From an uncultured Clostridium sp. (lineage in GTDB: Bacteria; Bacillota; Clostridia; Lachnospirales; Lachnospiraceae): a DNA stretch of 22,560 bases. Every line of letters starts with the position of its first letter. Within the stretch, counting starts at the first letter, position 1. Shown here piece after piece: positions 16,169 to 22,560 of the stretch. The stretch spans positions 1 to 22,560 of the forward strand of contig CABQJA010000010.1 in NCBI GenBank assembly GCA_902464345.1. The letters are read 5' to 3'. The notes under the pieces were generated by a model. That model ran no database searches and was not told where the DNA came from. It worked only from the letters and a program-made list of their open reading frames with translations. The position numbers were made by a program, and so were the translations under genes.

Positions 16169-16823
16169 TCAGATTGTAGCCCTTCTGTGGAAGGGCAGCC
16201 TGGAAAGTATATATATGATCATTGTATCAACCGTCTGTTCCTATATTGTGGGAATTCCGCTCGGAGTCCTGCTCTTTATTACAGACAAAAACGGAATCTG
16301 TCGATGCAAACCGGTGAACCTGATTCTGGGAATCATCGTAAACCTGACCAGATCCGTTCCGTTTATTATTCTGTTGATCGCAATCCTGCCGTTTACGCGG
16401 GCATTGCTTGGGACCACGATCGGAACGACCGCAACGATCGTTCCGCTGGTAGTAGCGGCGATTCCGTTTATTGCCAGAATGGTTGAGTCTTCCTTAAAGG
16501 AAGTCGATCCGGGTGTGATCGAAGCCGCACAGGCCATGGGCTCCAGCCCGATGCAGATCATTGTGAAGGTGCTTCTCCCGGAAGCAAGACCATCCCTGAT
16601 CGTAGGATGTACGATCGCATTTACAACCTTGCTTGGCTACTCTGCCATGGCCGGATTCACCGGTGGCGGCGGACTGGGAGCCATTGCAATCAACTATGGA
16701 TACTATCGGTATCAGAGCAATATCATGTGGGCAACCGTATTTGTACTGGTTATCATCGTACAGGTATTCCAGGAGCTTGGCATGTTTATTGTAAATAAAA
16801 CGGATAAGCGTATCCGGAATTAA
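16158..16823 (+). CDS. metI: Methionine-type ABC importer, permease
   Basis: A 221-residue permease with about five membrane helices, the standard MetI size. The EAA coupling loop, which contacts MetN, is at about 122-142 (EAAQAMGSSP, then LLPEARP). A strong AGGAGG (16143-16148), lying inside metN, is 9 nt before the ATG, and the two genes overlap by 11 bp. The metQ-like gene follows after 52 bp. Confidence 0.95.
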   Translation: MEFSQIVALLWKGSLESIYMIIVSTVCSYIVGIPLGVLLFITDKNGICRCKPVNLILGIIVNLTRSVPFIILLIAILPFTRALLGTTIGTTATIVPLVVAAIPFIARMVESSLKEVDPGVIEAAQAMGSSPMQIIVKVLLPEARPSLIVGCTIAFTTLLGYSAMAGFTGGGGLGAIAINYGYYRYQSNIMWATVFVLVIIVQVFQELGMFIVNKTDKRIRN

Positions 16824-16875
16824 TGATTAACCATAAAATTGATATAAGATGCAAAGAGAAAAGGAGAGAATGATT

Positions 16876-17763
16876 ATGAAGAAGAAATTAACAGCATTAT
16901 TATTAGCAGCAGTTACAGTTGGAGCACTCGGTCTTACCGGATGCGGAGCAAGCGGAACCACAGAAAATTCCAGCGAGGCATCTGAGAGTGCCAGTACAGC
17001 AGAGGATAGCTCATCCGAGGCAGCAGATGAGAATCTGGAAGTGATCAAGGTCGGCGCAAGCGTAACACCACATGCAGAGATTCTTGCACAGGTAAAGGAC
17101 GTGTTAAAGGAGCAGGGCTATGATCTGCAGATCGTAGAGTATAATGATTATGTATTACCGAACACAGCATTAGAGGATGGAGATCTGGATGCAAACTTCT
17201 TCCAGCATCAGCCATATTTGGATGACTTTAACAAGGAAAACAATACACATCTGGTATCCGTAGCAGCTGTTCATTTTGAGCCATTTGGTCTTTATGCAGG
17301 AAAGACAGCCAGCCTGGATGATTTACAGGATGGCGCAACCGTAGCAGTACCGAACGATACTACTAACGAAGCAAGAGCACTGTTACTGTTAGAAGCACAG
17401 GGACTGATTAAGTTAAAGGATGATGCAGGACTTCAGGCAACGGTTCTGGATATCGTAGAGAATCCAAAGAACCTGCAGATCCAGGAAATCGAGGCAGCGC
17501 AGATCGTGCGTTCTCTGCCGGATGTAGATATCGCAGCAATCAATGGTAACTATGCAAAAGAGGGTGGCCTGGATGTTGCAGATGCAATCGCAGTAGAGGC
17601 ATCTGACTCACTGGCAGCCGATACTTATGCAAATGTCATTGCAGTAAAGGAAGGCAATGAGAACAGCGCAAAGACACAGGCATTGGTTAACGCAGTATTA
17701 AGTGCTGATGTAAAGAACTACATTAAGGAAACTTATGGAAATGCAGTTGTACCTGTATTCTAG
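16876..17763 (+). CDS. metQ: Methionine-type ABC importer, substrate-binding lipoprotein (NlpA family)
   Basis: Extracytoplasmic binding protein tethered to the membrane. I chose the ATG at 16876: AAGGAG (16861-16866) is 9 nt upstream, whereas the in-frame ATG at 16870 is only 3 nt away and the one at 16849 precedes the site. From there it is 295 aa with a short basic start, a hydrophobic core and the lipobox LTGC (lipidated Cys23). A Ser/Glu-rich linker (about 25-53) follows. The NlpA/MetQ domain covers about 54-295, with HAEIL, the DANFFQHQPYL ligand-region motif and FEPFGLYAGK. It ends the operon, with an intrinsic terminator 46 bp downstream. Confidence 0.95.
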   Translation: MKKKLTALLLAAVTVGALGLTGCGASGTTENSSEASESASTAEDSSSEAADENLEVIKVGASVTPHAEILAQVKDVLKEQGYDLQIVEYNDYVLPNTALEDGDLDANFFQHQPYLDDFNKENNTHLVSVAAVHFEPFGLYAGKTASLDDLQDGATVAVPNDTTNEARALLLLEAQGLIKLKDDAGLQATVLDIVENPKNLQIQEIEAAQIVRSLPDVDIAAINGNYAKEGGLDVADAIAVEASDSLAADTYANVIAVKEGNENSAKTQALVNAVLSADVKNYIKETYGNAVVPVF

Positions 17764-17808
17764 GAAACATAGCAAATATCGCATCTTATAAGGTTAAATC
17801 AAAATCAG

Positions 17809-17843
17809 ACTCTCCGGTATGCAAAGGCAGCCGGAGAGTTTTT
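17809..17843 (+). terminator. Intrinsic terminator of the metNIQ operon
   Basis: Perfect 9-bp stem ACTCTCCGG (17809-17817) and CCGGAGAGT (17831-17839), a 13-nt loop, and a run of T at 17839-17843. Confidence 0.85.
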
Positions 17844-17874
17844 GCGTATTTAGGTTTTCCGGAAATGTAAGTTA

Positions 17875-17883
17875 TGCTATAAT
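17875..17883 (+). promoter_or_regulatory. Extended -10 promoter for mnmA
   Basis: TG-C-TATAAT at 17875-17883 is a perfect extended -10. No convincing -35 box is found 16-18 bp upstream, which extended -10 promoters tolerate. Predicted start is near 17890, about 20 nt before the mnmA start codon. Confidence 0.55.
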
Positions 17884-17910
17884 GGGCGAAGAAGTAAAAT
17901 AAGAAAGAGT

Positions 17911-18984
17911 ATGGATATGATGAAGAGAAAAGCATTAATTGCCATGAGTGGCGGTGTGGATTCCTCCGTAGCGGCTCTGCTGATGAAGGAGCAGGGGTAT
18001 GACTGCATCGGAGTGACCATGAAGCTATATGATAATGATGAGATCGGGATTTCCAGAGAGAAGACCTGCTGCTCGCTGGATGATATCGAGGATGCCAGAA
18101 GTGTGGCTTTCCGGATCGGGATTCCTTATTATGTGGTAAACTATAAGGATGATTTTAAGGAGAAGGTCATGGATCCCTTTGTAAACAGCTATCTGAAAGG
18201 CTGTACGCCGAATCCGTGTATTGAGTGTAACCGACATCTGAAATTCGAGCATCTGTACCAGACGGCACAGGAGCTGGGCTGTGATGTGATCGTAACCGGG
18301 CATTATGCCCGCATTACGCAGGAGGATGGGTGCTATCAGCTGCGACGGGCGCTGGATCCGACGAAGGATCAGAGCTATGTACTGTATTCCCTGACACAGG
18401 AGCAGCTGGCACATACCATGTTCCCATTGGGAGAACTCAGCAAGGATCATGTGCGTGAGATCGCACAGGAGCACGGACTGATAAACTCTGCGAAACGAGA
18501 CAGTCAGGATATTTGTTTTGTACCGGACGGTGATTATAAGAAATTCATGGAAGCGTCTTATGATATTCATATAGGACCTGGGCAGTTCGTCGGTACCGAC
18601 GGAGAGGTGCTCGGCACCCATCAGGGATATTACGGCTATACGATCGGTCAGCGGAAGGGGCTGGGAATCGCGGCGAAGCATCCGCTTTATGTAGTGGATA
18701 TCCTGCCGGAGAAGAATCAGGTCGTGCTGGGCACGAATGAGGACTTATTCCGGACGACACTGGAGGCGGAGGATTTCAACTGGATCCTGGATCGGGATTA
18801 TGACGGCAAGATCCTGCAGGCGAAGATCCGTTATCGGCAGCAGGCACAGGATGCCCATGTGAAACGGCTGGAGAACGGTCATGTGCAGGTCGAATTCATA
18901 GAGCCACAGCGGGCAATTACCAGAGGCCAGGCAGTGGTGGTCTATCAGGATGATGTTGTGATCGGCGGCGGTACGATCCTGTAG
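17911..18984 (+). CDS. mnmA: tRNA-uridine 2-sulfurtransferase MnmA
   Basis: Thiolates U34 at the wobble position of tRNAs for Lys, Glu and Gln in the cytosol. 357 aa, standard length. PP-loop ATPase motif SGGVDSS at 13-19. The sulfur-handling cysteines are C106 (in TPNPCIECN, matching the E. coli ILCN cysteine) and C202 (DSQDICF). TGHYAR (129-134) and the tRNA-binding C-terminal barrel with YTIGQRKGLG are present. The start at 17911 has only a weak purine-rich upstream site; the ATG at 17920 is a possible alternative. It is the first gene of a plus-strand run that continues with mutY 48 bp later. Confidence 0.96.
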   Translation: MDMMKRKALIAMSGGVDSSVAALLMKEQGYDCIGVTMKLYDNDEIGISREKTCCSLDDIEDARSVAFRIGIPYYVVNYKDDFKEKVMDPFVNSYLKGCTPNPCIECNRHLKFEHLYQTAQELGCDVIVTGHYARITQEDGCYQLRRALDPTKDQSYVLYSLTQEQLAHTMFPLGELSKDHVREIAQEHGLINSAKRDSQDICFVPDGDYKKFMEASYDIHIGPGQFVGTDGEVLGTHQGYYGYTIGQRKGLGIAAKHPLYVVDILPEKNQVVLGTNEDLFRTTLEAEDFNWILDRDYDGKILQAKIRYRQQAQDAHVKRLENGHVQVEFIEPQRAITRGQAVVVYQDDVVIGGGTIL

Positions 18985-19032
18985 CGGACAGGATGTTTGC
19001 AGTTGGTTTTCAGAAGAAGATGTGGTATACTT

Positions 19033-20097
19033 ATGGATAAACGTGAACAGTTGGTAAATGATTTGTTAGAATGGTATCCGGAGCACGCACGGAAGCTTCC
19101 GTGGCGGGAAGACCGGGAGCCGTATCATGTGTGGCTGTCAGAAATCATGCTGCAACAGACCAGAGTAGAAGCGGTGAAGGAGTATTATAAACGGTTCCTG
19201 CAGGCATTGCCTACGATTCAGAGTCTGGCAGAGGTGGAAGAGGACCGGTTGCTGAAGCTATGGGAAGGCCTCGGCTACTATAATCGGGCGAGGAACCTCA
19301 AAAAGGCGGCACAGATGGTCATGGAAGAGTATCAGGGAGTATTTCCGGATACGTATGAAGGGATACATTCATTGGCCGGAATCGGTGATTATACGGCCGG
19401 AGCGATCGGGTCGATCTGCTATGAGCTGCCAACACCGGCGGTAGACGGCAATGTGCTGCGGGTCTATACCAGATTATCGGAGGATGCGTCCAACATTGAT
19501 AAGCAGTCCACGAAGAACCGAATCCGGGAGGAACTGGCACAGGTCTATCCGGAAGGACATTGTGGCATGATGACACAGGCATTGATGGAGATCGGAGCAA
19601 CGGTATGTGTGCCGAATGGGGCTCCGAAATGTGAGCAGTGTCCACTGGCACATATGTGTCTGGCAGGCCGGCACGGTAGCTGGGCGAGTTATCCGGTGCG
19701 CGATCAGAAGAAGGCACGGAGAAAAGAAGAAAAGACAGTGCTGATCCTGCAATGTGGTGACCGGATCGCGATTCGGAAGCGTCATCAGAAGGGATTGCTG
19801 TCCGGTATGTGGGAGTTCCCGAACGTGGAAGGATTCCTGACAAAGCAGCAGGCGGTTGATATTGCCGGCGACTGGCAGACGTCACCGGAGCAGCTGCGGT
19901 TAGAGACGAATTATACACATATTTTTTCGCATGTGGAATGGCAGATGACGGCTTATTATATAACGTGCAGGCAGATGGATCCTGCATTTACATGGATGAC
20001 AGAAAACGAACTGGAGGAACAGGCGGCAATGCCATCGGCATTCCGACCGTTTCTGGATATATGGAAACAGACATATAATGACAATCAGAGAAGGTAA
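19033..20097 (+). CDS. mutY: A/G-specific adenine glycosylase MutY
   Basis: Excises adenine mispaired with 8-oxoguanine. The ATG at 19033 is chosen because the protein then begins like MutY and catalytic residues fall at the E. coli positions: E37 (LSEIMLQQT) and D138 (VDGN). No clear ribosome site precedes it. 354 aa: a six-helix barrel with helix-hairpin-helix LAGIGDYTAGA (114-124), a 4Fe-4S loop with C192, C200, C203 and C209, and a C-terminal NUDIX-like 8-oxoG domain (about 230-354). The first cysteine gap is 7 residues instead of 6 in E. coli. It follows mnmA by 48 bp and precedes the DUF3783 gene by 38 bp. Confidence 0.95.
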   Translation: MDKREQLVNDLLEWYPEHARKLPWREDREPYHVWLSEIMLQQTRVEAVKEYYKRFLQALPTIQSLAEVEEDRLLKLWEGLGYYNRARNLKKAAQMVMEEYQGVFPDTYEGIHSLAGIGDYTAGAIGSICYELPTPAVDGNVLRVYTRLSEDASNIDKQSTKNRIREELAQVYPEGHCGMMTQALMEIGATVCVPNGAPKCEQCPLAHMCLAGRHGSWASYPVRDQKKARRKEEKTVLILQCGDRIAIRKRHQKGLLSGMWEFPNVEGFLTKQQAVDIAGDWQTSPEQLRLETNYTHIFSHVEWQMTAYYITCRQMDPAFTWMTENELEEQAAMPSAFRPFLDIWKQTYNDNQRR

Positions 20098-20135
20098 AAC
20101 GAAAAGCGGTTATAGTGGGAAAGGAGTAATGAGAC

Positions 20136-20606
20136 ATGCATAGACCGACAGGGGAAACAGTATTAATGTACGGATTCACAGATCCGCAGAGAACAAGAGA
20201 GATCCAGTATGTACTGGTACAGATGGGAATACGGGTGAAGAACATTCATGATGACCAGCTGGGCCAGACTGTGGGCTATCTGGCAGGTGTGAAGGATATG
20301 GAAGAGAATCCGAATCCGGAGCAGTACCCGCCATTAAATGAGGAAGTGATCGTCATGCACAACTTCTCAATCGGAAGACGAATCGACCTGATGCTCAGCA
20401 ATATCAAGAAGCGTGGGTTAGAGGGCATTCCGTTAAAATGTGTAATGACTTCAACCAATAAGAAATGGACATTCTACGAGCTGGCAAAGGAGCTGGAGAA
20501 GGAGCATGCAATGCTGATGGAAGGCAAGATGCCGGGCAGTGAGGAAGCCAAGGAGGAAGAGGCCAAAGAAGAGGCGGCTTCCGGCGTGATCAAGGAAGAA
20601 GAGTAG
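20136..20606 (+). CDS. DUF3783 domain protein
   Basis: A 156-residue cytosolic protein. Residues about 6-122 match my memory of DUF3783, a small uncharacterised family in Clostridia: VLMYGFTDPQRTREIQYVL near the start, then EEVIVMHNFS (69-78) and KCVMTSTNKKWTFYELAKEL (101-120). The last 30 residues are a Glu/Lys/Ala-rich acidic tail. AAGGAG (20121-20126) lies 9 nt before the ATG. It is 47 bp upstream of guaA with no promoter or terminator visible between them, so co-transcription is likely. No function is known to me. Confidence 0.85.
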   Translation: MHRPTGETVLMYGFTDPQRTREIQYVLVQMGIRVKNIHDDQLGQTVGYLAGVKDMEENPNPEQYPPLNEEVIVMHNFSIGRRIDLMLSNIKKRGLEGIPLKCVMTSTNKKWTFYELAKELEKEHAMLMEGKMPGSEEAKEEEAKEEAASGVIKEEE

Positions 20607-20653
20607 GATGTCAGACAGTAAAGTTAAGAGGACAGAAGAAAGGATACCGGATT

Positions 20654-22228
20654 ATGAAACAGGAATTAATCATTGTACTGGATTTTGGTGGACAGTATAA
20701 TCAGTTAGTTGCCAGGCGAGTAAGAGAGTGCAATGTATATTGTGAGATCTACTCGTACAAAACGGAGCTTGAGAAGCTTCGTGCAATGAATCCAAAGGGA
20801 ATTATTTTGACCGGCGGCCCAAACAGTTGTTATGAGGAGGGTGCACCGACCTATTCAAAGAAATTATTTGAAATGGGAATCCCGGTACTTGGATTATGCT
20901 ACGGAGCACAGTTGATGAGCTTTGTTCTGGGTGGCAAGGTAGAGCGTGCAACAGCCAGAGAGTATGGTAAGACCGATGTTCATGTAGATACGAAATCTGC
21001 ATTGTTCAAGGATGTTACAGAGGATACAACCTGCTGGATGAGCCATTTTGATTATATATCTGAGATGGCACCCGGATTCCGGGCAATCGCAACTACCGAT
21101 AATTGTCCGGTAGCGGCATGTGAAAATGCAGAGAAGAACTTATATGCCATCCAGTTCCATCCGGAAGTATTGCATACACCGGAAGGATCTAAGATGTTAT
21201 TCAACTTCGTTCGGAACATCTGCGGATGTGCCGGTGATTGGAGAATGGATACCTTTGTAGAGGATTCCATCCGCTCCATTCGTGAGAAGGTCGGAGACGG
21301 CAAGGTGTTACTGGCTCTGTCCGGTGGTGTAGACTCCTCCGTTGCAGCCGGTCTGTTGTCAAAAGCAATCGGTAAACAGCTGACCTGTGTATTCGTAGAT
21401 CACGGTCTTCTGCGTAAGGATGAAGGCGATGAGGTAGAAGGTGTATTCGGTCCGGGCGGACAGTTTGATCTGAATTTCATCCGTGTCAATGCACAGGATC
21501 GCTATTATACAAAACTGGCAGGTGTTACAGAGCCGGAAGCAAAGCGTAAGATCATCGGCGAGGAATTTATTCGTGTGTTTGAGGAAGAGGCAAAGAAGAT
21601 CGGTGCAGTTGATTTCCTGGCACAGGGAACCATTTATCCGGACGTTGTAGAATCCGGTCTTGGTGGAGAATCTGCAGTCATCAAGTCTCATCATAATGTC
21701 GGAGGACTTCCGGACTACGTAGATTTTAAGGAAATTATTGAGCCACTTCGAAACCTGTTTAAGGATGAGGTGCGGAAGGCAGGCTTAGAGCTGGGCATTC
21801 CGGAGAAACTGGTATTCCGTCAGCCATTCCCCGGCCCGGGCCTTGGTATCCGTATCATCGGAGAGGTAACCGCCGATAAGGTAAAAATCGTACAGGATGC
21901 AGATGCAATCTACCGTGAAGAGGTAGATAAGGCAGCAGCAGAATATAAAGAGGCGAACGGCAAGGATCCAAGCTGGATGCCGAACCAGTACTTTGCGGCC
22001 CTCACCAATATGAGATCGGTCGGTGTCATGGGCGATGAGAGAACCTATGATTATGCAGTCGCATTAAGAGCTGTTAAGACGATTGACTTCATGACGGCGG
22101 AAAGTGCCGAAATTCCGTTTGAGGTTCTGCAGACGGTGATGAGCAGAATTATTAATGAAGTAAGAGGAGTTAACCGGGTATTCTATGATCTGACGAGTAA
22201 ACCGCCTGGTACGATAGAGTTTGAATAG
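20654..22228 (+). CDS. guaA: GMP synthase (glutamine-hydrolysing)
   Basis: Converts XMP to GMP using glutamine and ATP in purine synthesis. 524 aa, normal for the two-domain enzyme. The class I glutamine amidotransferase domain (about 1-190) has nucleophile C82 (GLCYGAQ) and H169/E171 (FHPEV). The N-type ATP pyrophosphatase domain has the P-loop SGGVDSS at 223-229. The C-terminal dimerisation domain ends in DLTSKPPGTIEFE. AAAGGA lies about 9 nt before the ATG. The 47-bp gap from the DUF3783 gene leaves no room for a guanine riboswitch. A strong intrinsic terminator follows the stop. Confidence 0.97.
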   Translation: MKQELIIVLDFGGQYNQLVARRVRECNVYCEIYSYKTELEKLRAMNPKGIILTGGPNSCYEEGAPTYSKKLFEMGIPVLGLCYGAQLMSFVLGGKVERATAREYGKTDVHVDTKSALFKDVTEDTTCWMSHFDYISEMAPGFRAIATTDNCPVAACENAEKNLYAIQFHPEVLHTPEGSKMLFNFVRNICGCAGDWRMDTFVEDSIRSIREKVGDGKVLLALSGGVDSSVAAGLLSKAIGKQLTCVFVDHGLLRKDEGDEVEGVFGPGGQFDLNFIRVNAQDRYYTKLAGVTEPEAKRKIIGEEFIRVFEEEAKKIGAVDFLAQGTIYPDVVESGLGGESAVIKSHHNVGGLPDYVDFKEIIEPLRNLFKDEVRKAGLELGIPEKLVFRQPFPGPGLGIRIIGEVTADKVKIVQDADAIYREEVDKAAAEYKEANGKDPSWMPNQYFAALTNMRSVGVMGDERTYDYAVALRAVKTIDFMTAESAEIPFEVLQTVMSRIINEVRGVNRVFYDLTSKPPGTIEFE

Positions 22229-22239
22229 GGCAAAAACAG

Positions 22240-22272
22240 CGGGAAGCCAGTGTTTATGCGGCTTCCCGTTTT
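22240..22272 (+). terminator. Intrinsic terminator after guaA
   Basis: Perfect 9-bp stem CGGGAAGCC (22240-22248) and GGCTTCCCG (22260-22268) with an 11-nt loop and TTTT at 22269-22272, starting 12 bp past the guaA stop. Confidence 0.9.
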
Positions 22273-22560
22273 CTGTGTTTGCAAAATGCTTGCAGAAAAT
22301 GATAGGGGAATGTTTATTTCACATATTAATTTTGATTTTTTAATAGATATTAAGTTTGAGTGTAGCGTCCATAGCTATAATAAGAGGAATAAAGGATACA
22401 GTCAAATTATTTGGTGATGTGAGGGAGCAACCAGGATATTTTCTATGGGAATTGAATAAAGAATATAAACGAAACATTTGAGATTATATATTACTGGAGA
22501 TTTTTATATTCGAATAATATCTAAAATTTTGAAAAACAGAAATTTTGTAAAGGGAGAATG
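22273..22560. other. AT-rich tail with no confident gene
   Basis: Nothing here supports a firm gene call. It contains a perfect TATAAT at 22376-22381 without a good -35, a 41-codon protein-like open frame (22356-22481), a TATTCGAATA palindrome at 22507-22516, a 7-bp inverted repeat AAAATTT/AAATTTT near 22524-22547, and an AGGGAG-type ribosome site at the extreme end. It may be the upstream region of a gene that starts beyond the window. Confidence 0.5.
22356..22481 (+). CDS. Possible small ORF or gene remnant, 41 codons
   Basis: Open frame from TTG at 22356 to TGA at 22479-22481. The second half reads like real protein (KDTVKLFGDVREQ, then PGYFLWELNKEYKRNI). No ribosome site precedes the TTG and no ATG is present in frame. 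It could be the 3' end of a decayed gene or chance. I do not recognise it. Confidence 0.2.
   Translation: MSVASIAIIRGIKDTVKLFGDVREQPGYFLWELNKEYKRNI

Noticed and set aside
18025..18681. A 218-codon minus-strand frame opposite mnmA
   Set aside because: Fully antisense to a conserved enzyme with all its motifs; no start signal.
19003..19031. TTGGTT / TATACT promoter-like pair just before mutY
   Set aside because: The predicted start of transcription would fall inside the mutY start codon region, so it could not serve mutY unless the ATG is internal.

Overview
This window (about 22.5 kb, moderate GC, strong AGGAG-type ribosome binding sites) looks like chromosome of an anaerobic Firmicute of class Clostridia, most likely a Lachnospiraceae gut commensal. 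That assignment rests on gene style: an FHA protein with a probable DUF6382 N-terminus, a Ser/Thr kinase without PASTA repeats, clostridial-type MnmA and MutY, and a DUF3783 protein. No rRNA, tRNA, IS element, phage gene or CRISPR array was seen.

Region 1 (1-11567, plus strand) is one tightly packed gene set for protein phosphorylation linked to the cell surface. In order it holds an FHA-domain reader (5' end outside the window), a PP2C-type phosphatase, a membrane Ser/Thr kinase with a helical ectodomain, a small single-pass protein whose cytoplasmic tail is a tandem array of a TTVL motif, and a 2312-residue Ig-like surface stalk with a C-terminal membrane anchor. Eraser, writer, a likely multi-site phospho-acceptor and reader sit together. 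The same TTVL core occurs twice in the linker of the FHA protein. I propose that the kinase phosphorylates these threonines and that FHA domains dock on them, in the manner of the ETT motif of GarA/OdhI. This is the most interesting part of the window.

Region 2 (11568-13722) holds a CwlC-like amidase with a SPOR domain and no signal peptide. Facing it on the minus strand is a two-gene unit of a small protein resembling EF-Tu domain 2 and uracil-DNA glycosylase. The terminator for that minus-strand unit appears to lie inside the 3' coding end of the amidase gene. A divergent promoter region separates it from region 3.

Region 3 (13723-17843) holds a MATE efflux transporter and a metN-metI-metQ type ABC importer operon. 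The importer has its own extended -10 promoter, a short leader without room for a SAM riboswitch, and a good intrinsic terminator.

Region 4 (17844-22272) is housekeeping: mnmA (tRNA 2-thiouridylase), mutY (adenine glycosylase), a DUF3783 protein and guaA (GMP synthase), all on the plus strand and ending in a strong terminator. The last 290 bp are AT-rich and hold no confident gene. They contain one small protein-like open frame, and a ribosome-binding-like sequence at the very end suggests that a gene starts just outside.
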